From contig NZ_FNAM01000003.1 in the NCBI RefSeq assembly GCF_900101845.1, positions 1 through 64,000 on the forward strand: a stretch of 64,000 bases of DNA, in the 5' to 3' direction. Source of the stretch: Sporomusa acidovorans (GTDB lineage Bacteria; Bacillota; Negativicutes; Sporomusales; Sporomusaceae). Numbering within the stretch: the stretch's first letter is position 1; each line of letters opens with the position of its first letter. Under the pieces are notes generated by a model. That model was not told where the DNA came from. It saw nothing but the letters and a program-made list of their open reading frames with translations, and did not search any database. A program made the position numbers and the translations under genes. Positions 57,653-64,000 of the stretch are shown in pieces.

Positions 57653-59371
57653 ATGATGCAATGGTTTCGAAATTTGCCAACAGCGCGGAAAATACTTAGT
57701 TTAGTACTCATGATGGTGTTTTTTTCGGGCATAATCGGTTATGTAGGTTTTAAGGCAACCACCCATATTAAAAAGTCGCAAGATGACATGTATGCCAAAA
57801 ATCTGCTGCCAGTCAAATGGGTCAATGCCGCCCGCAGCCAGTCGCAGGCTGCGCTGGGCATTACGATGGAAGTTCTCCTGGCCCATATGGATAAAACCAA
57901 AGAAAATAAGCTGCTTGCTGAAGCCAAGACCCGGATGGACGATGTTGAACAGCTATTTAAGCAATACGAGACGGTAGTTCATGATGATGAAAAAGAAAAG
58001 CTGATGCAGATTGAGAAAATGTTCAATACCTATCATCAGGAACGACATAAGGCAATCGAATTGGCGTTGGCGGGTAAGAAACAGGAAGCCTACGCCTATT
58101 TTGAAAAAAATGCTGCCGGGCATGTTGAGCATGCGAACAGCATGCTGGAGGAATTGGCCAACAACGAGGCTAAGCAAGCTGCTACTCGGGCAGAGCACAG
58201 CGCTAAGGAGGCAGCTGAGGCAATTACCTGGATTGTCGCTATAACTATGATTGCCATGGTAGCCGCATTTGGCCTGGGGCGCTATATTGCCCAGGTTATT
58301 GTCAATCCGCTACAAAACATGGTTACACGGGCCGAAGAAATGGCCAAAGGAGATTTCACCGGCAAGACCGTTGTCGCCCTATCCCAAGACGAGATTGGGC
58401 ATCTTGGTCAAGCGTTTAATATTATGACAGAAAACCTGCGTAAACTAGTGTCGCAGGTTACAGACTCAGTCGAGCAGGTAGCCGCCGCCTCAGCCGTTCT
58501 GACTGAGGGCGCTGAGCAATCAGCTCAAGCGGCAACCCAAGTTGCCACGTCGGTAATGGAAGTCGCTCACGGTACACAAGAGCAGTCCCAAGCGGTAAAC
58601 GAAACGTCTGGCATAGTAGATAAGATGTCAGCCAGTATTCAGCATGTAGCCGAAAACGCCGGTACTGTAGTTGGGGTTGCCAACCAAGGGGCTAATACTG
58701 CCCAAGAAGGTAATAAGGCTGTAGCAGCGGCTGTACGGCAAATGGCCAGCATTGAAGGAACGGTGGCTAATCTGGCAACACTAGTGACCAAACTAGGCGT
58801 GCGGTCAAATGAGATTGGTCAGATTGTTGATACCATTGCCGGTATCGCCAGCCAGACGAATCTACTGGCACTTAACGCCGCCATTGAAGCTGCCAGAGCC
58901 GGGGAACAGGGGCGCGGTTTTTCCGTAGTTGCCGAAGAAGTGCGCAAGCTTGCCGAACAATCCCAAGAGGCGGCTAAGCAGATAGCCGGACTCATTAGTG
59001 AAATCCAGGGTGATACCACACAAGCTGTTACCGCCATGGAATCGGGAACCAAGGAAGTTAGAGCAGGTACCGAGGTGGTAAACACAGCCGGATACGCGTT
59101 TGAACAAATCATGGTGCTTGTAGAGCAGGTATCCACCCAAGTCACCGATATATCGGCTTCCATTCATGAAGTAGCCGGCGGCAGCCGGCAGATAGTAAGC
59201 TCTATTCAAAATATCGAACAAATCAGTAAGAATACCGCCGCTGAAGCACAAACCATCTCGGCCGCAACGGAGGAGCAGTCGGCTTCCATGGAAGAAATGG
59301 CAGCGTCCAGCCAACGCTTGGCCCACATGGCTCAGCAACTCGAGGATGCCGTGCAAAAGTTTAAAGTCTAA
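57653..59371 (+). CDS. Methyl-accepting chemotaxis protein (4HB sensor)
   Basis: Predicted 572 aa. TM1 (about 12-32), a four-helix-bundle ligand domain (about 33-190) with His/Met-bearing helices, TM2 (about 190-212), HAMP ([20 protein letters not shown]), and a signalling domain with the conserved hairpin tip [45 protein letters not shown]. Receptor for an unknown ligand. It sits directly before two-component system 2 with a terminator between. GAGAGGGG precedes the ATG. Confidence 0.95.
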   Translation: MMQWFRNLPTARKILSLVLMMVFFSGIIGYVGFKATTHIKKSQDDMYAKNLLPVKWVNAARSQSQAALGITMEVLLAHMDKTKENKLLAEAKTRMDDVEQLFKQYETVVHDDEKEKLMQIEKMFNTYHQERHKAIELALAGKKQEAYAYFEKNAAGHVEHANSMLEELANNEAKQAATRAEHSAKEAAEAITWIVAITMIAMVAAFGLGRYIAQVIVNPLQNMVTRAEEMAKGDFTGKTVVALSQDEIGHLGQAFNIMTENLRKLVSQVTDSVEQVAAASAVLTEGAEQSAQAATQVATSVMEVAHGTQEQSQAVNETSGIVDKMSASIQHVAENAGTVVGVANQGANTAQEGNKAVAAAVRQMASIEGTVANLATLVTKLGVRSNEIGQIVDTIAGIASQTNLLALNAAIEAARAGEQGRGFSVVAEEVRKLAEQSQEAAKQIAGLISEIQGDTTQAVTAMESGTKEVRAGTEVVNTAGYAFEQIMVLVEQVSTQVTDISASIHEVAGGSRQIVSSIQNIEQISKNTAAEAQTISAATEEQSASMEEMAASSQRLAHMAQQLEDAVQKFKV

Positions 59372-59373
59372 AT

Positions 59374-59407
59374 AAAGACTGGCGTCTGTATCGGGCGCCA
59401 GTCTTTG
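59374..59407 (+). terminator. Rho-independent terminator
   Basis: AAAGACTGGCG pairs with CGCCAGTCTTT. The next gene starts 28 nt later, so some read-through into the two-component system is possible. Confidence 0.8.
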
Positions 59408-59434
59408 CTAAAGGATACTACTGGAGGGAAGAAC

Positions 59435-60130
59435 ATGACACAAAGGTCGGTTTTAATTGTTGATGATGATGTAAAGTTGGTAGAGTTGCTAGAATTGTAT
59501 TTTCAGAAAGATGGGTTTATCGTATATACTGCCAATGATGGTCTGGCTGCTTTGAAAACAGCCCGGGACAAACAACCCGATATCCTGGTGCTTGACTTAA
59601 TGTTGCCAGGGATGGATGGCTGGGATATCTGCAGGACGCTCAGGCGGGACAGCGAGGTGCCTATCTTAATGCTGACTGCCAGGGATGAAGAGAGTGACAG
59701 ATTAGTCGGCCTGGAAATTGGCGCCGATGATTATGTGACGAAACCCTTTAGCCCTAAAGAAGTGGTGGCCCGCGCCAAAGCTATCTTACGCCGGACAAAG
59801 CGGGCAACGGTGAAAACTGAACCGGTTCGAATGGGCGATGTAGTCATTGACCTGGGACAATATCAGGTAACAAAAGGCGGACAGCCTGTTGAGCTCACGC
59901 CGACCGAGTTTAAGATACTGGAACTGTTGGCGGCGAACCCGGGTAGAGTATTTAGCCGGCTGCAAATCGTCGAGCAGATCCAGGGCTATTCCTTCGAAGG
60001 CTATGAACGCACTGTTGACGCGCATGTCAAGAATCTGCGACGTAAGATTGAGGATAATCCCAAAGAGCCGGTATACATCCAAACCGTTTACGGTGTAGGT
60101 TACCGTATGGCAGGTAGCCAAAATGAATAG
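59435..60130 (+). CDS. OmpR/PhoP-family response regulator (system 2)
   Basis: About 231 aa from ATG 59435 after GGAGGG. Receiver pocket DDD 10-12 and D54 in VLDLMLPG, YVTKPF, then a winged-helix domain with VELTPTEFKILELL, VFSRLQIVEQI and RTVDAHVKNLRRKIE. Very similar to the regulator at 11952, including near-identical recognition-helix residues (YERTI/VDAHI/VKNLRRK), so both may bind the same TTCATA repeats. Overlaps the kinase by 8 nt, as in system 1. It has no TTCATA promoter of its own that I can find. Confidence 0.95.
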   Translation: MTQRSVLIVDDDVKLVELLELYFQKDGFIVYTANDGLAALKTARDKQPDILVLDLMLPGMDGWDICRTLRRDSEVPILMLTARDEESDRLVGLEIGADDYVTKPFSPKEVVARAKAILRRTKRATVKTEPVRMGDVVIDLGQYQVTKGGQPVELTPTEFKILELLAANPGRVFSRLQIVEQIQGYSFEGYERTVDAHVKNLRRKIEDNPKEPVYIQTVYGVGYRMAGSQNE

Positions 60131-61337
60131 CATTATCTATCGGATTACAGGCCTCATGTTCCTGGCGGTAGCCATAACCGTATTTTTACTTATCTATTTG
60201 GCTAACTCGCAAATGACCGATTTGTTCCAGGAGTATGTTACCGTTCAGCACATGGAGATGCACCGCAGTATGATGACTCACATGAACCCTGGCGGTCATG
60301 GGCAGGCTGTCATGATGGGGATACCAGAACAAAACTTCCTAACATCAGTACATCAATCACTTATTTGGGTTGGCGTAGCCCTATTAGTAGCCGGGTTGGC
60401 GGCAAGCTATGCCTTGGCCCGCAGTATTACCATACCTTTGCGAAAAGTAAGCGCCGCTGCTCTGGAGATTGAGCGGGGTAATTTTGCTCAGAAAGTACCC
60501 GTAACCTCCAAGGATGAAGTCGGAAGCCTTGCCCTGATATTTAACAGCATGGCGGAAACGCTGGATAATAACAATAAGCTCAGGCAGCAGTTTCTCGCCA
60601 ACATAGCCCATGAACTCAGAACACCGCTTGCTGTTATCCAAGGCCACCTGGAGGGAATGATTGATGGCATCATTGAGCCTAACCAAAAACAGTTAACTTC
60701 CCTCCACGAAGAGGCTGTCCGCTTATCGCGCCTAATCAAAGACTTGAAGGACTTGTCGCTTGCCGAAGTGCGCCAACTGTCATTAGAGGTCAAAGAGGTT
60801 GCCGTCAATCAGACAATTGAGCAGGCCTTGTATATGCTAAAACCTCTTGCTGACGAAAAAGAGATCATAATAAAGCAAAACTTGACCCAAGAACTGCCCC
60901 CCATTACGGCTGATGCGGATAGAATATGCCAGATTTTCTATAACCTTATTACTAACGCTATTCGCTATACTGCGACCGGTGGGGAGGTAACTGTTTCCAC
61001 TGAACTAACAACGCTAGAAGAGCAGGACTGGGTAAAGGTTACTGTTGCCGATAATGGGCCAGGTATTAACGCTTTTGATTTACCTTATATCTTTGACCAT
61101 TTTTACCGGGGCGATAAGTCGCGGGATAGAAAAAGTGGGGGTACAGGCCTTGGTCTGGCTATCGTTAAGCAACTTGCAGAGATTCACGGTGGTAAAGTAC
61201 AGGTAGAGAGCACAGTAGGCAAGGGTAGCTCTTTCTATGTTATGTTACCGGCAAAAGTTCACGAAAATACCATAATATCTTCATCAGTTCTTCACAGTGA
61301 TCGTGTATTATATACCTATCAAGACAAAGCGAACTAA
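60123..61337 (+). CDS. HAMP histidine kinase with a strongly Met/His-rich sensor loop (system 2)
   Basis: Predicted 404 aa. TM1 (about 8-27), an extracytoplasmic loop of about 50 residues with VQHMEMHRSMMTHMNPGGHG followed by AVMMG (His 43, 47, 53, 59; Met 44, 46, 50, 51, 54, 64, 65), TM2 (about 80-98), HAMP, HisKA with H163 in NIAHELRTP, and HATPase with DNGPGIN, FDHFYRGDKSRDRKSGG and GTGLGLAIVKQL. The loop is a good candidate for Cu(I)/Ag(I) sensing. Its last 25 codons also carry a TTCATA promoter (61280-61311). Confidence 0.94.
   Translation: MNSIIYRITGLMFLAVAITVFLLIYLANSQMTDLFQEYVTVQHMEMHRSMMTHMNPGGHGQAVMMGIPEQNFLTSVHQSLIWVGVALLVAGLAASYALARSITIPLRKVSAAALEIERGNFAQKVPVTSKDEVGSLALIFNSMAETLDNNNKLRQQFLANIAHELRTPLAVIQGHLEGMIDGIIEPNQKQLTSLHEEAVRLSRLIKDLKDLSLAEVRQLSLEVKEVAVNQTIEQALYMLKPLADEKEIIIKQNLTQELPPITADADRICQIFYNLITNAIRYTATGGEVTVSTELTTLEEQDWVKVTVADNGPGINAFDLPYIFDHFYRGDKSRDRKSGGTGLGLAIVKQLAEIHGGKVQVESTVGKGSSFYVMLPAKVHENTIISSSVLHSDRVLYTYQDKAN
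61280..61311 (+). promoter_or_regulatory. TTCATA-repeat promoter inside the kinase coding region
   Basis: TTCATC (61280) and TTCACA (61291); 9-nt gap; TATTAT at 61306. It lies in the last codons of the kinase and would drive the tiny gene at 61361. Confidence 0.75.
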
Positions 61338-61360
61338 ATGTAGCGGAGTGATGAAAGATA

Positions 61361-61456
61361 ATGTGGATTCTGTTTTTTATGAACTTGTTTGTAATAATTT
61401 ATGTTATCAATATAATTGCAAAATTGAAGGCGAACGAAGAGGCAGAATATAAATAA
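61361..61456 (+). CDS. Tiny membrane protein (31 aa)
   Basis: MWILFFMNLFVIIYVINIIA then a charged tail (KLKANEEAEYK). One membrane segment with N-out/C-in type charges. GGAG lies 12 nt upstream. ATG 61351 in another frame would give a 33-aa Cys-bearing peptide but with too short a spacing. Supported by its own TTCATA promoter and a terminator. Possibly a small modulator of the adjacent kinase (inference). Confidence 0.5.
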   Translation: MWILFFMNLFVIIYVINIIAKLKANEEAEYK

Positions 61457-61459
61457 CTA

Positions 61460-61488
61460 CCCAGATAGCTAACTCTATCTGGTTTATA
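61460..61488 (+). terminator. Hairpin after the tiny gene
   Basis: CCAGATAG pairs with CTATCTGG, then TTTATAT. Confidence 0.6.
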
Positions 61489-61515
61489 TAAATCAACTTC
61501 CTCCCCTATTTATAG

Positions 61516-61540
61516 AACCCTAGCCAAGGCTAGGGTTCGT
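61516..61540 (+). terminator. Second hairpin
   Basis: AACCCTAGCC pairs perfectly with GGCTAGGGTT. Confidence 0.65.
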
Positions 61541-61620
61541 TGCTTGTTTGCAGATAGACAAAAATTTGTAAGTGTATAAATATATGATAGATATATTATA
61601 CACACTGATAATAAGGTATT

Positions 61621-61660
61621 AAAAAGTGCCCTGCCACAAAATAGGCAAGGCACTTTGCTG
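61621..61660 (-). terminator. Hairpin at the 3' end of the deacetylase remnant
   Basis: AAAGTGCC pairs with GGCACTTT; on the minus strand it is followed by T-rich sequence. Confidence 0.55.
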
Positions 61661-61672
61661 ACTACAGCAATA

Positions 61673-62220
61673 TTAAATTCCGAGCTTACTATAAACAACA
61701 GCTTTGGTCAATCGGGCCTGAAAACTCCAGATGTCATATTTGGGGCGCAATATCGAAATCCGTTTTAGCTGGTAGGTATTTGCATCAGTAAAATTTAAGC
61801 CTGCCACCCCGGAGAAAGCTCCTTGATAACCGGAAGATGTAAGAAGTTCAAACAAGGCCACGTCAAACTTACCGTGCGGGTAGGCTATGAACTCAATTGG
61901 TTTTTTCAGGTGAGCATCCTGGATCGATTTAGACTGCAGGACTTCACGTTCTCTTTGAGTGGGGGAAATGTCGGTTAACGCGGCGTGCGACAGGGTGTAA
62001 GAACCAATATCTACCCCGCGTGCCTGTATGTCGTTGATTTGTTGCCAAGACAGGTAGCCAGGCTGGCCAGCTTTGTCAACTGTAAGAAGATAGCTGCGCG
62101 CAACCCATACTTTTCCAGGATAGGCAGTGCAGTGGTGTAGTTATCCAGATAGCCGTCATCGAATAACAACCGGTTTGTCTGGAAGATTTTCTTTACCGGC
62201 AAGGCCAGCAGCCATTTGTC
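61673..62220 (-). pseudogene. Polysaccharide deacetylase (NodB) remnant, truncated and frameshifted
   Basis: From about 62220 the minus strand reads [20 protein letters not shown], then [19 protein letters not shown] (the NodB FDDGY motif) to AAIFL. There the frame slips near 62077 and continues VDKAGQPGYLSWQQINDIQA, GSYTLSHAALTDISPTQRER, AYPHGKFD, ending WSFQARLTKAVVYSKLGI. The SHAALT and YPHGK motifs are the second and later NodB signatures. The N-terminal region is absent because the sequence switches to lspA at 62220. Confidence 0.8.
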
Positions 62221-62423
62221 GAGCGAGTGGCGCGATGGGTAATCTAATTGACCGGGTAACGACAGGTTATGTGGTGGACTCTCTCGATTTTCGCATCTGG
62301 CCGGTGTTTAATTCGGCCGATGTAGCCATTGTCACCGGGGTGGGCTGCCTGATGTATATCATGCTGTTTTTGTCGGAAACGCTGCCGGGTGGCAGCCCGG
62401 GTAGGCTGGAGAAAGAGGGTTGA
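62220..62423 (+). pseudogene. lspA: 3' half of a signal peptidase II gene
   Basis: The plus strand reads [40 protein letters not shown] and a last membrane segment, then ends EKEG at 62423. This is the LspA C-terminal half with both catalytic Asp regions (GNLIDR and FNSAD). The N-terminal half is missing; it starts at the junction with the deacetylase remnant. Confidence 0.8.
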
Positions 62424-62752
62424 AGGAGCGGACGGTGATTGCGGGCGTATTTTTCAACCGCCTGAAACAGGGTATGCCGCTGCAGTCCTGTCCGACGGTG
62501 CAGTACATTTTAGGTTATCCTAAGGCCGAGCTTACGATTGCCGATACCCAAATCGCGTCACCGTATAACACCTACCAGAACCCTGGACTGCCGCCAGGAC
62601 CCATTGCCAGTCCCGGCATGGCCGCTATCCAGGCGGTGCTGTATCCGGCAGACACGCCTTATTACTACTTTGTCGTGGCCGAGGACGGCTCTCACTGTTT
62701 CAGTAAAACGTATGAAGAGCACCTGGCTGCTGTTGATGCGGTGGACAAGTAG
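62420..62752 (+). pseudogene. mltG: 3' part of an endolytic transglycosylase gene
   Basis: Frame from TTG 62420 reads KERTVIAGVFFNRLKQGMPL, QSCPTVQYILGYPKAELTIA, SPYNTYQNPGLPPGPIASPG and HCFSKTYEEHLAAVDAVDK. These are the C-terminal YceG/MltG motifs; the catalytic Glu region in ERTVIAGVF is at the very start. About two thirds of the gene is absent. It is fused head-on to the end of the lspA fragment. Confidence 0.82.
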
Positions 62753-62809
62753 TTTACGAAAAACAAGCACACTCTCTGCAAATGTTTCTGCGGGGGGGTG
62801 CTTACTATA

Positions 62810-62847
62810 TAGTATGCCTAGAGCTATAAACGACGCTAGGCATACTA
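62810..62847 (+). terminator. Hairpin after the mltG fragment
   Basis: TAGTATGCCTAG pairs with CTAGGCATACTA; weak T-tract. Confidence 0.5.
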
Positions 62848-63000
62848 CGTCCGAGTTTAGTTTTAACTACATGGCAATCGCGACAGATAGTGCGTGGCGG
62901 CAAAAATGTCCTCCTTCGCGATTTTATGTAACCCATTATCTATAAACAACATAAAATATTACATAAGATATTATGTACATTATATCTTGGAGGGATAATT

Positions 63001-63189
63001 TTGAAAAAATTTTGGGATGATCCGGAAATAGAAGAATGGCCTGCTGAATTTGAACTGCGGCAAACATGTGCGCCCAATTGCATGCCAAATTGTTTGCCAA
63101 ACTGTATGCCACTTTGTTATCCTTCGTGCAGACCGAGAAAACCGCCTGCCTGCAGCCCTGCTTTTACGAAGTGTTACCCTTATTATTAG
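63001..63189 (+). CDS. Small Cys-rich protein with Cys-x-Pro-x-Cys-type repeats
   Basis: Predicted 62 aa from TTG 63001, 7 nt after GGAGGG. An acidic N-terminus (FWDDPEIEEWPAEFELRQ) is followed by TCAPNCMPNCLPNCMPLCYP, a perfectly regular C-x-P-x-C spacing, then SCRPRKPPACSPAFTKCYPY. Eight Cys in total. It could be a spore-coat or metal-binding peptide; no family recognised. No signal peptide. Confidence 0.6.
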   Translation: MKKFWDDPEIEEWPAEFELRQTCAPNCMPNCLPNCMPLCYPSCRPRKPPACSPAFTKCYPYY

Positions 63190-63250
63190 TGTGCATCTCG
63201 CCTGCATTTGTTTCCTCCTGTTCCGGCAATTGTAAATGAACCCCAAATTC

Positions 63251-63895
63251 TTAACCAATCAGCTCGAAAAAGAGTAACACCCCACTGATTGCCAGCAGTA
63301 TACCGGTCATGCGCTGCACCATATTCATCCGGCGTGAAAAGAGGCGTATCCTACTTAGATACCGCTCCAATGTAACTGCCAGCAAGGCGAAGGGAAGACA
63401 AAACCCCAAGGCGTAAACGAAAAAGAGGGCAACTCCTTGTAATAAGGATGGTGAAGTGATGGCATATACGAATACCGGTGCCAGCAGCGGGCCGTTGCAG
63501 GGAGTCCAGGCGGCAGTGGAGGCCACACCCAGGAGGAAAATTCCCCAGGGTTCGGCACTGGCTGGAAAGCGCAGCCGGAACTTACAGCTAGCTATAGAGA
63601 AAGAAATGAGTCCGCTAAGCTGTAAGCCCATTACGGTCATGAAAGCTGCCCCAATTTTACTAATGACGTGCTGATAACTATGCAGGGCTTGATCCAGATA
63701 GGCTGCGCCGGCACCAATCACAAGAAAGACAACGATAAACCCGCTTAAGAAAATACCAATATTAACCCACAACTGCCACACGCGGGGACAGTGAATGGCT
63801 CTGCCCGCACCGCCTAAAAATGCCGTACAGGTCGGCAAAACAGCCAAAACGCAGGGGGATAGAAAGGAAATGATCCCGGAGGTGAAGGCGGTCAA
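63251..63895 (-). CDS. CcdA-type thiol-disulfide transmembrane protein
   Basis: About 214 aa from TTG 63895, with six membrane segments. The two conserved Cys-Pro motifs are SFLSPCVLAVLPTC and AWTPCNGPLLAP. CcdA carries electrons from thioredoxin across the membrane to reduce periplasmic thiols for cytochrome c maturation or similar. The frame stays open upstream without a good start, so the true start is not certain. Confidence 0.88.
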   Translation of the reverse strand: MTAFTSGIISFLSPCVLAVLPTCTAFLGGAGRAIHCPRVWQLWVNIGIFLSGFIVVFLVIGAGAAYLDQALHSYQHVISKIGAAFMTVMGLQLSGLISFSIASCKFRLRFPASAEPWGIFLLGVASTAAWTPCNGPLLAPVFVYAITSPSLLQGVALFFVYALGFCLPFALLAVTLERYLSRIRLFSRRMNMVQRMTGILLAISGVLLFFELIG

Positions 63896-63909
63896 AAGCG
63901 CAGCATGAC

Positions 63910-64000
63910 CTAGCTGACATGCCCGGTAACGGGAATATCCATTATCGCCGAAGTCAATACCGGCGTCTCGCCTAACGGGGACAGATTATCACCAATCGAA
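63910..64000 (-). CDS. C-terminal end of a gene upstream of ccdA (partial)
   Basis: The minus strand frame reads LSPLGETPVLTSAIMDIPVT then GHVS and TAG, running off the window edge. It ends 14 nt before the CcdA start, which suggests one operon. Too short to identify. Confidence 0.4.
   Translation of the reverse strand, partial: SIGDNLSPLGETPVLTSAIMDIPVTGHVS

Noticed and set aside
61351-61452. Alternative 33-aa frame (start MKDNVDSVFYELV) overlapping the 61361 gene
   Set aside because: Spacing to the ribosome site is only about 2 nt and the peptide lacks any feature; the hydrophobic frame is more credible.

Overview
The window reads as chromosome of an anaerobic, endospore-forming Firmicute with an outer membrane, most likely a Negativicutes/Sporomusa-type organism (inference). 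Supporting signs are an SLH-domain beta-barrel porin ending in Phe (45987-47129), SpoIIP (41012-42148), a YIEGIA pair, AdhE, a C-terminal piece of a NiFe hydrogenase at the left edge, and a probable selenoprotein (54596-54904). No rRNA, tRNA, phage or complete IS element was seen.

Layout. 1-6.4 kb: hydrogenase end, a TPM protein, a NusG-II protein, a Cys-rich copper-storage-like protein, and a copper locus in which only copA is intact; csoR before it and copZ after it are both broken. 6.5-29.4 kb: a large block of small exported or membrane proteins rich in Met, His, Gly and Gln (including 30-bp repeat arrays), four SHOCT proteins, lgt, LemA, c-di-GMP enzymes, a two-component system, and two paralogous copies of a b-type-cytochrome membrane operon (13977-17497 and 25320-29416). 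29.4-37 kb: adhE, small paired-Cys proteins, a CopD-like protein, three DUF421 proteins and a frameshifted two-domain multicopper oxidase. 37-48.5 kb: another Met-rich protein, UbiB kinase, a triple-repeat protein, SpoIIP, a CAP protein, a tandem pair of secreted proteins, the porin and a DUF3084 protein. 49-61.5 kb: beta-propeller lipoprotein, CWB2 and YIEGIA genes, a frameshifted VTT protein, the selenoprotein, a three-domain multicopper oxidase, RseC, a chemoreceptor and a second, paralogous two-component system. 61.6-64 kb: fused fragments of a polysaccharide deacetylase, lspA and mltG, then a Cys-rich peptide and CcdA.

What ties the window together is a repeated promoter design. I find 26 sites in which two to five hexamers close to TTCATA recur exactly every 11 bp and the last one lies exactly 9 nt before a good -10 box, with no -35 box. 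This is the layout expected for an OmpR/PhoP-family activator. The sites precede one of the two two-component systems, the first cytochrome operon, most Met/His-rich and SHOCT genes, lgt, LemA, the porin, a multicopper oxidase, RseC, the selenoprotein and a probable 76-nt small RNA. Both histidine kinases have short extracytoplasmic loops rich in His and Met. My inference is a copper- or silver-responsive (or more general envelope-stress) regulon, largely undescribed, in an organism whose CsoR-type repressor and CopZ chaperones here have decayed.
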